DNA from: an uncultured Lachnospiraceae bacterium
GTDB lineage: Bacteria; Bacillota; Clostridia; Lachnospirales; Lachnospiraceae
Assembly: GCA_910587765.1 (NCBI GenBank)
Contig: CAJUNR010000003.1
Location: 62,001 to 126,000 of the forward strand
DNA length: 64,000 nt
Direction of reading: 5' to 3'
The position numbers and the translations under genes are program-made. This document shows positions 1-8,559 of the stretch, one piece after another (position 1 is the first letter of the stretch; each line of letters opens with the position of its first letter). Below the pieces are notes generated by a model. It made no database searches, was not told where the DNA came from, and saw only the letters and a program-made list of their open reading frames with translations.

Positions 1-195
1 CTGCTGCTGCTGGTATCCAATCCGAGAAAAGTATTTTCGGTGAAAGAGATTTATGAGACGATCTGGAAAGAGGTCTTCTTTCCCAATTCCGGCAATACGG
101 TGATGGTGCATATCCGCAATATCCGCCGGAAACTGGAGAAGAACGGGGAGTCTTATATACAGAATATCTGGGGAAGAGGTTATTGTGTTAATTAG
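1..195 (+). CDS. Response regulator, C-terminal winged-helix part (partial, 5' end outside window)
   Basis: An open frame runs from the first base to a TAG at 193-195 and gives the last 64 residues of an OmpR/PhoB-type DNA-binding domain. It includes the recognition-helix region (VMVHIRNIRRKLE) and the wing that ends in IWGRGYCVN, the usual end of this family. The receiver domain lies upstream of the window. The stop overlaps the kinase start at 185 by 11 bases, so the two are translationally coupled parts of one two-component system. The regulated genes cannot be told from this fragment. Confidence 0.9.
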   Translation: MLLLVSNPRKVFSVKEIYETIWKEVFFPNSGNTVMVHIRNIRRKLEKNGESYIQNIWGRGYCVN

Positions 196-1507
196 CAGAA
201 AAAGAAGACGCAGGCTCACGCTGGAGCTGGTCATGATGACGCTTGTCTCCTTGATCGCCGGCGTCCTGGCAGCGCAGGTGGTGGAGGATGTGGGGATTCG
301 GTATATGTTCGGCAGACTGCAGAGCGGGGATTATTACACCCATCAGACCGAAGACTGTCTGGAGCGGCTGCAGACTTTTATCGCGGACAATCAGGTGACG
401 GAGGACAATATCGAGCTGCTGGCTTCCTGGGCGCAGATGGAGAAAAATGTCTATGTAGTTTTTTATCAGGATGTGGACGCGCTGTTCAGTTCCAATACCA
501 TTCCCATCGAGGAGGACGCCGAGATCGCGCTGAATGGAAGCGGTCTTCCGTATTACGATGTGGTTCTGGCGGACGGGACTTTGATCAAGGCGGAACTGGA
601 ATGCTACATGGACAGCAGAATGTTCTATCTGGTGGACATTGCCGGTTATACGGTGGGCGGGATTGTATTCGTGCTCCTTTTATTTGCGCTCATTCACCGG
701 AAAATCCGCTATATCAACCGGCTGAATCAGGAACTGAAGATTCTCGGCAGCGGTAATCTGGAATATCCCATGACCATCCGCGGGAATGACGAGATCACCG
801 GGCTGGCGGAAGGAATCGAGAGCCTGAAAAACGGTATTCTGGAGCAGCAGTTGATGAAGGACGAGGCGGAGAAAGCCAATATGGAGCTGGTGACGGCCAT
901 GTCCCATGACCTGCGCACACCGCTCACTTCCCTGATCGGCTATCTGGAGCTTCTGACCATGCAGCGGTACACGGACGAAGCGCAGATGCAGAGTTATCTG
1001 AGCCACTGCCGGGAGAAGGCGTTCCAACTGAAACGGATGTCGGACCGGCTGTTTGAGTATTTTCTGGTGTACGGAAAACGGGAGCGGCAGTATCATTTTC
1101 AATTGCTGTCCTGTGAGAGCCTGCTGGAGGATCTGTGCAACAGCCAGTTTTTTGACTGGCAGGAGCAGGGCGGAAGCCTGACGTGCCGGATCGGGGCGCT
1201 TTGGGGCGCGGTCCTGGTGGACAGCGATTATCTGCAGCGGGTGATCGACAATCTGCTGTCCAATCTGAAAAAGTACGGGGATACGGAATATCCGCTGGAA
1301 ATTGTGGCGGAGATCAGAGAAAAGACGCTCCATATTCAGATTCAGAATCATGTGAAGAGACAGGATAACCCGAAAGAGAGCACCCAGATCGGACTTCGGA
1401 CCTGCAAAAAGATCATGGAAGAGCATCAGGGCGCTTTCGGGTGGTATCAGGAGGGCGACTGCTTTGCGGTGGAGCTGCGGCTGCCGGTTTCGGGACAGGA
1501 AGGATAA
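185..1507 (+). CDS. Sensor histidine kinase of a two-component system
   Basis: This is a 440-residue membrane kinase paired with the regulator before it. A GTG start at 185 follows a GAAGAGG ribosome site. A basic N terminus leads into one membrane span (about residues 12-31), an extracellular loop of about 110 residues, a second span (about 148-168), a HAMP linker, and the HisKA box MSHDLRTPLT with the phospho-accepting His near residue 241. The ATPase N-box VIDNLLSNLKKYG follows near residue 353. The G1 box lacks the usual Asp (IQIQNH), a variation I believe is common in this Firmicute subfamily. The short linker and loop-type sensor suggest an envelope or peptide signal, but no ligand can be named. 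Confidence 0.9.
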   Translation: MLISRKRRRRLTLELVMMTLVSLIAGVLAAQVVEDVGIRYMFGRLQSGDYYTHQTEDCLERLQTFIADNQVTEDNIELLASWAQMEKNVYVVFYQDVDALFSSNTIPIEEDAEIALNGSGLPYYDVVLADGTLIKAELECYMDSRMFYLVDIAGYTVGGIVFVLLLFALIHRKIRYINRLNQELKILGSGNLEYPMTIRGNDEITGLAEGIESLKNGILEQQLMKDEAEKANMELVTAMSHDLRTPLTSLIGYLELLTMQRYTDEAQMQSYLSHCREKAFQLKRMSDRLFEYFLVYGKRERQYHFQLLSCESLLEDLCNSQFFDWQEQGGSLTCRIGALWGAVLVDSDYLQRVIDNLLSNLKKYGDTEYPLEIVAEIREKTLHIQIQNHVKRQDNPKESTQIGLRTCKKIMEEHQGAFGWYQEGDCFAVELRLPVSGQEG

Positions 1508-1515
1508 GTTTCCGG

Positions 1516-2532
1516 TTACCGGTATTCCTGGCAGCTCCCCCGGATAATCAGCGAGTGGGGAACGATGATCTTGGTGGCCAGAAGGTTCGGGTTCTCAATG
1601 TGGTTGATGAGCTGCGAAGCGGCCTCGATGCCAAGCTGGAAGGAATTGATATCCACCGAGGTAAGCTGCGGCGACGAGATGCGGGCAAAGAGGGAATTGT
1701 TAAACGAGACGATGGACAGGTCTTCGGGGACAGATAGTCCCTGCTGGCCGCAGGCTCTTTTCAGGGCCACCGCGAGGATATCGTCGCTGGCCACTGCCGC
1801 GGTAGGACGGTTGTCCAGACGGATCAGCGTATGAAAGGGTTCGCTCTCATCCAGAGAGATCTTCTCCACCTCGACACAGTAGTCGGCAATCAGAGGCAGG
1901 CCGTGCCTGGTCAGAGCCATCTGGTAGCCGGCTTTGCGTTCGGCGGAGAAAAGCATGGTGTATTCGCTGCCCACATAGGCGATCTTCCGGTGTCCGAGGC
2001 CGTACAGATATTCTGTGGCTTCCAGCCCTGCCAGCAGGTTGTCATTGTCGATGTAGATGGTCTGATTGGCGTACTGCTTTGCCTTGCCGATCAGCACATA
2101 GAGGAGCCCTTCACTGTACAGATAGTCGATGACGGGGTCATTTTCCCGGGAATAAAGGACGATAAAGCCGCCGGCATGGTCGTCCTTTGCCAGCGTGCGC
2201 ACGGCGCGGAGCAGTTCCTCATCATCCTGTCCGGTGACGACGGTGCTGACATACTCCCGGCCGTTGCAGAACTGGCTGATTCCGCGGATGGCTTCCAGAT
2301 AGAAAGCGTTCTCGTAGACGTCTCTGGAAGACGGCGGAAGGATGATTCCGATGAGCTGGGAAGCCTGTCCGCTGCCGGAGGACACACTGGGTTCGTAGCC
2401 GAGCTGCGACATGGCCCGGCGGACTTTTTCCTTGGTTTCCCGGCTGATGGACGGGTGGTTTTTACAGGTACGGGATACGGTGGACGGGGATACGCCGGCA
2501 AGGGCGGCGACGTCCCGGATGGTGACTGCCAT
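1516..2532 (-). CDS. LacI/GalR-family transcriptional regulator
   Basis: This 338-residue sugar-responsive repressor has the N-terminal helix-turn-helix VTIRDVAALAGVSPSTVSRT, the family hallmark. A hinge helix follows, and then a periplasmic-binding-protein-like effector domain (about residues 60-335) ending with the common motif for late LacI proteins (LIIRGSC). The start is set by AAGGAGAA upstream of ATG. It lies downstream of, and in the same direction as, the DUF3788, GNAT and AlbA_2 genes, but it could equally act on the PTS and malQ genes starting 2.9 kb away. The effector sugar is not visible from sequence. Its 3' end converges on the histidine kinase gene with a gap of 8 bases. Confidence 0.93.
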   Translation of the reverse strand: MAVTIRDVAALAGVSPSTVSRTCKNHPSISRETKEKVRRAMSQLGYEPSVSSGSGQASQLIGIILPPSSRDVYENAFYLEAIRGISQFCNGREYVSTVVTGQDDEELLRAVRTLAKDDHAGGFIVLYSRENDPVIDYLYSEGLLYVLIGKAKQYANQTIYIDNDNLLAGLEATEYLYGLGHRKIAYVGSEYTMLFSAERKAGYQMALTRHGLPLIADYCVEVEKISLDESEPFHTLIRLDNRPTAAVASDDILAVALKRACGQQGLSVPEDLSIVSFNNSLFARISSPQLTSVDINSFQLGIEAASQLINHIENPNLLATKIIVPHSLIIRGSCQEYR

Positions 2533-2551
2533 AGAGGGATTCTCCTTTTCG

Positions 2552-2998
2552 TTAGTGGTTTGTTTTCTGTTTTAAAAGGTCTTTTCCGCTTCGGATATGG
2601 ATCAGGCGGAGCACGTCTTTATAAAGAGAGTCCGGGTCTTCCAGATCGATCATCAGCCATCTTTGTCCGTTCCCTTCGCGTGTTTCATTGTAGATATCCT
2701 TGAGCCGGCTGCTGCAGTCTGAGAGAAGGGCGGTTGCGGCATCTTTTTCTTTCGGCCCGATGACGATCATGATTCTGAAGAAAGATTCTCTCGGATAGAC
2801 GGTGCAGAGGGTTTTGCCTGATTTCCTGAATTTGACATTCCATCCCGGTTCCCAGCCGCAGGCGCTGAACTCGATCTTCTCCCGGCAACGGTAATCCTTC
2901 TGAAGCCTGCCGCAGAGATTCTGGAACAGGGGGTTTCTGATATAAGCGCCGATCTCATCCAGAGTGGGACAGATTTCCCGGTTTTGCGGATCAATCAT
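2552..2998 (-). CDS. DUF3788 family protein
   Basis: A cytoplasmic protein of 148 residues. The stretch with GWNVKFRKSGKTLCTVYPRE followed by FFRIMIVIG matches the DUF3788 family, small proteins of unknown function common in Firmicutes and Bacteroidetes. I place the start at the inner ATG (MIDPQNRE) because GGAGG lies 8 bases before it; an upstream ATG five codons earlier has a poorly placed ribosome site. It overlaps the 3' end of the acetyltransferase gene by 8 bases, so the two are likely co-transcribed. No catalytic motif was recognised. Confidence 0.8.
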   Translation of the reverse strand: MIDPQNREICPTLDEIGAYIRNPLFQNLCGRLQKDYRCREKIEFSACGWEPGWNVKFRKSGKTLCTVYPRESFFRIMIVIGPKEKDAATALLSDCSSRLKDIYNETREGNGQRWLMIDLEDPDSLYKDVLRLIHIRSGKDLLKQKTNH

Positions 2999-3434
2999 AA
3001 ATGTTTCCTCCATTTCTCCATGACATCGTATATTCGGTTTCTCCGGTGCTGTTCTCTCTGACCTGGGACTGGATCAGAAACCCTTCCCGCAGATAAAAAT
3101 GAACCGCTCCTTCATTTTTCCGGTAGACGTGTAAAGTAAGACGCTGCCGGAGAGATTTTGCATGGTTCAGAAGCTGTTTTCCAATCCCCTTTGACCGGGC
3201 GGTTTCCTTTACAAAGATCCCGGCAATATAGTCCTCGGACATACCAATAAAACCGCAGGGCGATGCGGGAAATTCCTCATATACATACAGCTCCGCGTCG
3301 GGCAGCAGTTGTCTCACCTGTTCAAAATGGCTTTTCCAGTAGTCCGCCGGTATAAAACCATGGGCCTGGAGGTTGGCGTTAAGCCAGATGTGCATGAGTT
3401 CTGTTAAATCTTCGGGTTGAAAGGTTCGTATCAT
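2991..3434 (-). CDS. GNAT-family N-acetyltransferase
   Basis: A single-domain acetyltransferase of 147 residues, the usual GNAT length. The acetyl-CoA binding motif A appears as FVKETARSKGIGKQLLNHAK (the R/Q-x-x-G-x-G/A signature is R-S-K-G-I-G), and the C-terminal motif B appears as NEGAVHFYLREGF. The substrate is unknown; nearest in style to the small-molecule or protein N-acetyltransferases annotated as YiiD/PhnO-like. It sits between the AlbA_2 ATPase gene (upstream, 48-base gap) and the DUF3788 gene (8-base overlap), all leftward, suggesting one transcript. Confidence 0.88.
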   Translation of the reverse strand: MIRTFQPEDLTELMHIWLNANLQAHGFIPADYWKSHFEQVRQLLPDAELYVYEEFPASPCGFIGMSEDYIAGIFVKETARSKGIGKQLLNHAKSLRQRLTLHVYRKNEGAVHFYLREGFLIQSQVRENSTGETEYTMSWRNGGNIYD

Positions 3435-3482
3435 GGTTTTTCCTCTGCTGTTGTTGTGGGGGGCAGCCGGTATAAAACCGGT

Positions 3483-5024
3483 TTATTCCGAATCAAAGGC
3501 AATGCGGTATCTGCGCGATCTGCCGTTGCCTTCCGGCCGGATCCGTCCTTCAGCAGAAAGCTCTGCAAGGAGAACTCTTGTTCTGGCAGGACTGAGTCCG
3601 ATCTGCGCCGCGATTTCAGATGCCTTCCGGCTTTCCTGATCAGAAAGGAAGGCCAGAATTGCCTTTTTAGTCTTTACAGTTTTCAGAGCCGGACGACAGG
3701 GCACGGCTTTTTCCGCTTGTTTTTTCTGCTTGTTTTTTTCGCTTGTTTTTTCCGCTTGTTTTTTCTGCTTGTTTTTTCTGTTTGCTTTTTCCGCTCGTTC
3801 TTCTGTGAAAGGGAGTATAAAAATGGTACGATCCGGATTGTACTGTTCTTCCACAATTGGTTTCGTCCAGCCCTGGGAATCCCAGACGGCGTAAATATCA
3901 GGGACGCCGCTTCCGGCACGTTCTCCGATGCCGATCAGGTTGAACATTTTCATCAGAGCTTTATTTCTCGGGTCGGAGATACCGCCTTTGAGCATTTGAT
4001 CTTTGCCTGTGCGGATGTATCCGGGGTTTTCCAAAATGATCTTATCTGCATCTTTTTTGATTACAATCCCTCTTGGAACAAAAAAGTCCGTATTGACCAG
4101 ACAGTTCGCAAGCGCTTCGCGGAGGGCTTTATGGACGGGAGTGTCATCAATGCGGGTAATTCCTTCCAGTTTAAAGGGGATTTTCAGGTCTTTTGTAATT
4201 CGGGGATATATGCGGAAAAAGAAATCGAACAAATTGCCGGTCCAGTCTCCGGAGCCTGACTGGAGCCGGTCCGTCCAACGGATTGCCGGGTCCAGCATTT
4301 CGCGGTAATCCAGAAAATATTCCGGATATTCATACAGGATTCGGTATTCTTCCCCGAACATCAGAAGCCCTGCCGCTGTAGGATGGAGCTTTTGATCAGC
4401 ACGATTCTTTTTTGCGGCGCCGATTCGCTCCAGATATTCTTCGTCCGTCAGTTCCTGCCAGACATGTTCCGGCCGGTATACGGTATGGCGGTTACGGTAG
4501 GCGTGGACTGTTTCCATATTCAAATCGCAGATATCAAAACCTTCCATCATCTTCATATCGGAAGTTTCTTCGGTCTGATCACGGAGCATGGCTTTGATCT
4601 CGTTTTTTGTACAGCGATAATCACCTTCTCCGTTTCTGCGGAAGGTGCCTCCGAAGAGGTCCTGATTGATATAGACGGGTTTGTCTTCGCGTCGTGCCCG
4701 GGGGACACGGATGGCGAGAATTACGTCTTCCCCGATCTCATAAAACCGGATGTCGTTGTCTGAGAGAAGGTTTATACTGACTTTTTGGCGGTTGTTAATC
4801 GTGTTCCAGAAATCTTTCAGCAGCTTTTCGGCATTTTTCAGCCCGGTGGTTATAAAGCTTCCATCGTTTTTTTCTGCTACGCCCAAAAGGATCATGCCTC
4901 CGCTGCTGTTCGCCATGGAGGAATAAGTGGACCAGAGACTGTCCGGCAGTCCTGCGACTGCCTTTTTTACTTCCAGACGATTATTCTCCCGGTATTGATC
5001 AAATTTTCTGATATCAAAATCCAT
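3483..5024 (-). CDS. AlbA_2-domain ATP-binding protein (RecG-like regulator, COG2865 type)
   Basis: A 513-residue protein. The N-terminal AlbA_2 (Schlafen-like) domain is recognised by ENNRLEVKKAVAGLPDSLW and the glycine-rich GGMILLGVAE. A central region resembles a GHKL/HATPase_c_4 fold (HKALREALANCLVN, then GERAGSGVPDIY). A Lys/Gln/Glu-rich linker follows (about residues 410-440), then a C-terminal winged helix (ILAFLSDQESRKASEIAAQI). Such proteins are usually called ATP-binding transcriptional regulators or RecG-like helicases; neither activity is proven for the family as a whole. The linker is encoded by 13-bp tandem repeats at 3715-3792, so loss or gain of a unit would remove the HTH domain from frame. 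Confidence 0.85.
   Translation of the reverse strand: MDFDIRKFDQYRENNRLEVKKAVAGLPDSLWSTYSSMANSSGGMILLGVAEKNDGSFITTGLKNAEKLLKDFWNTINNRQKVSINLLSDNDIRFYEIGEDVILAIRVPRARREDKPVYINQDLFGGTFRRNGEGDYRCTKNEIKAMLRDQTEETSDMKMMEGFDICDLNMETVHAYRNRHTVYRPEHVWQELTDEEYLERIGAAKKNRADQKLHPTAAGLLMFGEEYRILYEYPEYFLDYREMLDPAIRWTDRLQSGSGDWTGNLFDFFFRIYPRITKDLKIPFKLEGITRIDDTPVHKALREALANCLVNTDFFVPRGIVIKKDADKIILENPGYIRTGKDQMLKGGISDPRNKALMKMFNLIGIGERAGSGVPDIYAVWDSQGWTKPIVEEQYNPDRTIFILPFTEERAEKANRKNKQKKQAEKTSEKNKQKKQAEKAVPCRPALKTVKTKKAILAFLSDQESRKASEIAAQIGLSPARTRVLLAELSAEGRIRPEGNGRSRRYRIAFDSE
3715..3792. repeat. 13-bp tandem repeat (six units) inside the AlbA_2 gene
   Basis: Six consecutive 13-base units of the form GCTTGTTTTTTCY, starting at 3715, 3728, 3741, 3754, 3767 and 3780; the last unit is degenerate. 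On the coding (minus) strand they read as A-rich units. Because 13 is not a multiple of three, the protein shows a 13-residue period (KNKQKKQAEKTSE, then KNKQKKQAEKAVP), equal to three DNA units. Runs of 6-7 identical bases in each unit add further slippage potential. Confidence 0.9.
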
Positions 5025-5202
5025 GGATCATCAGGCTTCCTTTCCGCTTACAGTTTGCGTAACATGCTATGCTGTCAACAGCATAACATTTCCGCACGGG
5101 CAAATCAACTGTTTTCTGGTTTTCGCAGATTTTCTCTCTGTCTGAAAATCGGACAGCGAATTACTTTATAAATTATTTAGGCATTTTTCATAAAAACCGG
5201 CG

Positions 5203-5362
5203 GTGCAAATTATGCAACACGCCAAAAAAATCAAAGTTTTGGAAAAAAGGTTGTATTTTTTGTGCAAAAGTATTATATTTATGTTGCATAGAAATTACGC
5301 AAATAAAGCACAAATACAATACGGATAATGTCTAATAATTGCATTTTGTTGCGTATGCGTAA
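5203..5362. promoter_or_regulatory. Three related GTTGCRTA elements around the PTS promoter (candidate operators)
   Basis: Within 160 bases upstream of the PTS gene there are three similar elements. 5203-5218 carries GTTGCATAATTTGCAC on the minus strand; 5284-5302 carries GTTGCATA followed by ATTACGCAA; 5348-5362 carries GTTGCGTATGCGTAA. Each shows partial dyad symmetry (TTGC...GCAA or GTA/TAC halves). Two lie downstream and one upstream of the predicted promoter, an arrangement that fits repression by looping, but no cognate protein is established. They do not match the ribonucleic antiterminator sites typical of LicT/GlcT control. Confidence 0.4.
5251..5279 (+). promoter_or_regulatory. Predicted sigma-A promoter for the PTS gene
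   Basis: A TTGTAT -35 box at 5251-5256 and a TATATT -10 box at 5274-5279 are separated by 17 bases, in an AT-rich stretch. Transcription would start near 5286 and give a leader of about 120 bases before the ATG at 5407. Confidence 0.6.
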
Positions 5363-5406
5363 TGAGAGAAATCGGAAACAAAAAAGAGGAAATGGAGGAT
5401 GACACC

Positions 5407-7587
5407 ATGAGTAGTACGACAAAAAGCGGCTCCAGTATTTTGGTCAAGGCGCCGGTATCGGGGCAGATCGTTGCGCTGGACCAGGTTCCGGATCCGGTAT
5501 TTTCGGGAAAAGCCCTGGGCGACGGGGTTGCGGTGGTCCCGGAGGACGGAAAAATAGTAAGTCCGGTGAACGGTGAGCTTGCAACTGTTGCCGCAACAAA
5601 GCATGCATTCGGCTTTGCTTCGGAAGACGGTCTGGACGTGCTGGTCCATGTAGGACTGGAGACCGTCGCCCTGGACGGAGAAGGGTTCACGGTTCATGCA
5701 AAAGAGGGAGACAAGGTAAAGGCAGGGGATCTGATCGCGGAGGTGGATCTGAAGTTTCTCGCGGGGAAGGAGATCAATCCGATCACCCCGATTCTCATCT
5801 GCGGAGGCTCGGAGGAGATGGAGATGCAGACCGCTTCCGGGCACGTATCCGCCGGGAGCGACGCGGTGCTGACGCTGACCGCGAAAGAGGCGGCGCCGGA
5901 GAAAAAGGCGGAGCCGGTACAGGAAGAACCCAGGAAAAAAGGCTTCAGCATCAATTTTGACCTGCTCCAGAAGCTGGGAAAAGTGCTGATGACGGTGATC
6001 GCGGTAATGCCTGCGGCCGGTCTTATGCTCAGCGTGGGCAAGCTGGTGCAGATGGCGGGTGCGGATATCCCGATGATTCTGACCGTCGGAAGCACGATGG
6101 AGAATATCGGCTGGGCGATCATCAACAACTTACATATCCTGTTCGCGGCGGCCATCGGCGGTTCCTGGGCAAAGGAACGGGCAGGCGGCGCGTTTGCGGC
6201 AATCATCTCGTTTATCCTGATCAACTGTATCACCGGCGCGGCTTTCGGCGTTACCAGCGCCATGCTGAACGAAGAGGGCGCGGTGGTCATGTCCCTGTTC
6301 GGACAGGAAATGCTGGTGGAAAATTATTTCACTTCTGTTCTCGGCGCCCCGGCCCTGAACATGGGCGTGTTTGTCGGAATTATCGCTGGATTTGTGGGCG
6401 GAGTGGTGTATAATAAATACTATAATTTCCGCAAGCTTCCGGATGCGCTGTCGTTCTTTAACGGCAAGCGGTTCGTGCCGATGGCGGTTATTGCCTATTC
6501 CGTGGTTATCTCTCTGGTGATGGCAGTGGTATGGCCGGTGGTTCAGACCGGAATCAATACGTTCGGCGTGTGGATTGCCAATTCTTCTTCCACTTCGCCG
6601 GTGCTGGCGCCGTTCATCTACGGGACGCTGGAGCGTCTGCTCCTGCCGTTCGGCCTGCATCATATGCTGACGATCCCGATGAATTACACATCGTTCGGCG
6701 GAACATATATGATCCAGACCGGTATCAATGCGGGTTCCGAGGTGTTCGGACAGGATCCTCTGTGGCTTGCATGGGTGACGGATCTGATCAACTTTAAGGA
6801 TGCCGGCGATATGGCGTCCTATGAGAACCTGATGGCAACGGTAACGCCGGCGCGTTTCAAGGTCGGACAGATGATCGGGGCAACCGGCCTTCTGATGGGA
6901 ATCGCCCTTGCCATGTACCGCCGTGTGGACGAGGACAAGAAGAAAAACTACCGTTCCATGTTCTTTTCCACCGTGCTGGCAGTGTTCCTGACCGGCGTTA
7001 CGGAGCCTCTGGAGTTCATGTTCATGTTCTGCGCGCTGCCGCTGTATGTGGTTTATGCGATTCTTCAGGGCTGTGCGTTTGCCATGGCGGGCATTATTGA
7101 CCTGAGGCTTCACTCCTTTGGAAACCTGGAATTTCTGACCCGTGTGCCCATGTCGCTGAAAGCGGGGCTGGGAGCGGATATCATCCATTTTGTCATCTGC
7201 TGCGTGGTGTTCCTGGCCATCGGCTACGGAGTGGCTTACTTTATGATCGGCAAATTCAAATTTGCCACACCGGGACGTCTCGGCAACTATACGGATGAGA
7301 ACGAGGAAGAAGGCGGCGTCTCTTCCGGAGCTTCTTCCGGCGCGGGCGGAGGAAACAGCCAGCCGGAGCGGATCATCGCTCTTCTGGGCGGACGCGAGAA
7401 CATTACCCTCGTAGACGCCTGTATGACCCGTCTGCGCGTGACGGTCAAAGATCCGGAGAAAGTGGCGGATCTGCCCGCATGGAAGGCGGAGGGCGCGCTG
7501 GGACTGGTGAGAAAAGACAACGGTATCCAGGCCATCTACGGACCCAAGGCAGATGTGCTGAAATCGGACATCAACGATATCCTGTAA
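5407..7587 (+). CDS. PTS sugar transporter IIA-IIC-IIB, glucose/maltose superfamily
   Basis: A 726-residue fused phosphotransferase permease. Order: a glucose-type IIA domain (about residues 5-150; phosphohistidine in VHVGLETVAL, near His81), a linker, a membrane IIC domain (about 185-610, around ten spans), a Ser/Gly-rich linker, and a IIB domain (about 645-726) with the phosphocysteine in DACMTRLR near Cys672. The start is the ATG at 5407 because GGAGG sits 8 bases upstream; an upstream ATG at 5362 lacks a ribosome site. It would import and phosphorylate a hexose or glucoside. Neighbours malQ and the LacI regulator point to glucose, maltose or maltodextrin use, but the substrate is inferred only from context. 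Confidence 0.93.
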   Translation: MSSTTKSGSSILVKAPVSGQIVALDQVPDPVFSGKALGDGVAVVPEDGKIVSPVNGELATVAATKHAFGFASEDGLDVLVHVGLETVALDGEGFTVHAKEGDKVKAGDLIAEVDLKFLAGKEINPITPILICGGSEEMEMQTASGHVSAGSDAVLTLTAKEAAPEKKAEPVQEEPRKKGFSINFDLLQKLGKVLMTVIAVMPAAGLMLSVGKLVQMAGADIPMILTVGSTMENIGWAIINNLHILFAAAIGGSWAKERAGGAFAAIISFILINCITGAAFGVTSAMLNEEGAVVMSLFGQEMLVENYFTSVLGAPALNMGVFVGIIAGFVGGVVYNKYYNFRKLPDALSFFNGKRFVPMAVIAYSVVISLVMAVVWPVVQTGINTFGVWIANSSSTSPVLAPFIYGTLERLLLPFGLHHMLTIPMNYTSFGGTYMIQTGINAGSEVFGQDPLWLAWVTDLINFKDAGDMASYENLMATVTPARFKVGQMIGATGLLMGIALAMYRRVDEDKKKNYRSMFFSTVLAVFLTGVTEPLEFMFMFCALPLYVVYAILQGCAFAMAGIIDLRLHSFGNLEFLTRVPMSLKAGLGADIIHFVICCVVFLAIGYGVAYFMIGKFKFATPGRLGNYTDENEEEGGVSSGASSGAGGGNSQPERIIALLGGRENITLVDACMTRLRVTVKDPEKVADLPAWKAEGALGLVRKDNGIQAIYGPKADVLKSDINDIL

Positions 7588-7608
7588 ATGGAAAGAGGTC
7601 ACGGCACT

Positions 7609-7643
7609 CCAACCTGTGTCCGCGTACTGCGGACACAGGTTGG
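7609..7643 (+). terminator. Perfect hairpin after the PTS gene
   Basis: CCAACCTGTGTCCGC (7609-7623), a 5-base loop and its exact complement (7629-7643) form a 15-bp perfect stem 21 bases after the PTS stop. The following bases (GCGGCTTTCC) are only weakly T-rich, so it may be a partial terminator or an RNA-stabilising 3' end rather than a full stop for transcription. Confidence 0.6.
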
Positions 7644-7680
7644 GCGGCTTTCCTCAGGCGGCGACAGAAAGGAAGCGGAT

Positions 7681-8544
7681 ATTACGAAACTTTTGACATT
7701 AAATACACACAGTCTGCAGGAAGCAGATTATGAACAGAAACTTTCCTGGTTTCTGGATGCGGTTCAAAAAGAGCAGCCGGATGTGCTGGCTCTTCAGGAA
7801 GTCAGCCAGTCCGTGGGCGCTCCGCCCGCGGATCGGGCGCTTCTGGAGGGGCTGTTCGTCTGTCCGGGGCAGGAACCGGTGATCCGTGCGGACAATCACG
7901 CCCTGCGGGTGGCCTGCGGCCTTCGGGAGGCCGGCATCCCCTGTTCCTGGTTCTGGCAGCCGATCAAGATCGGTTACGGGAAATACGACGAAGGAATGGC
8001 GCTGTTTGTCCTCCATCAGGAGATTACGGAGGCGGATTCGTTTTACATCAGCGGCTGCCGGGAATATGACAACTGGAAGACGAGGAAGGTATTCGGCATC
8101 CGTGGAAGCCGGTGCCGGGACTGGTTTTATACGGTTCATATGGGCTGGTGGCAGGATGAGGAAGAACCTTTTTCGGCTCAATGGCAGCGTCTGGAACAGC
8201 AGCTTCTGTTAAAGAAGAGGGAGTCGAGAATCTGGCTGATGGGAGATTTCAACAGCCCGGCCGGACTGAAAGGACAGGGATACGACTGCATCCGCTCCGG
8301 CGGCTGGCAGGATACCTACAAACTGGCCTGGGAGTGCGACTGCGGAGCCACGGTAGAAGGCGTGATCGACGGATGGGAAGGGTTAAAAGGCGGGCAGATC
8401 CCCGGCCTCGGCATGCGGATCGATTATATCTGGTGCAGCACGTCCGCGCCGGTGCGGTCGTCGAAGGTCATTTTCAACGGGAAAAACGAGCCAAAGATAT
8501 CCGACCATTTCGGGATCCTTGTGGAAATTGAAGACCATGGATGA
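7681..8544 (+). CDS. Endonuclease/exonuclease/phosphatase (EEP) family protein
   Basis: A 287-residue EEP-fold phosphodiesterase or phosphatase. Visible signatures: KLLTLNTHSL at the N terminus (first strand and metal-binding Asn), PDVLALQEV (catalytic Glu), the internal HMGWW, WLMGDFNSPA (Asp/Asn pair) and the terminal SDHFGILVEIE (catalytic Asp-His). The frame is open back to 7588, but that part runs through the PTS hairpin and is not conserved-looking. The domain seems to begin at 7681 with ATT, 5 bases after AAAGGAAG; a TTG at 7693 is the alternative. Close relatives act on nucleic acids, phosphoinositides or sphingolipids; the substrate here is unknown. It lies between the PTS gene and malQ, with the same direction. 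Confidence 0.85.
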   Translation: MTKLLTLNTHSLQEADYEQKLSWFLDAVQKEQPDVLALQEVSQSVGAPPADRALLEGLFVCPGQEPVIRADNHALRVACGLREAGIPCSWFWQPIKIGYGKYDEGMALFVLHQEITEADSFYISGCREYDNWKTRKVFGIRGSRCRDWFYTVHMGWWQDEEEPFSAQWQRLEQQLLLKKRESRIWLMGDFNSPAGLKGQGYDCIRSGGWQDTYKLAWECDCGATVEGVIDGWEGLKGGQIPGLGMRIDYIWCSTSAPVRSSKVIFNGKNEPKISDHFGILVEIEDHG

Positions 8545-8559
8545 GAGGAGACATAAAAT

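Noticed and set aside
3715..3792. CRISPR-like array
   Set aside because: Units are contiguous 13-mers without spacers and lie within a coding sequence.
5025..5406. Ribonucleic antiterminator (LicT/GlcT type) control of the PTS gene
   Set aside because: No terminator hairpin or RAT-like sequence is visible in the leader; the DNA elements there fit repressor sites better.
7588..7680. N-terminal extension of the EEP-family protein from ATG 7588
   Set aside because: It would be translated through a perfect 15-bp hairpin, lacks family similarity, and a better-placed ribosome site lies at 7668.
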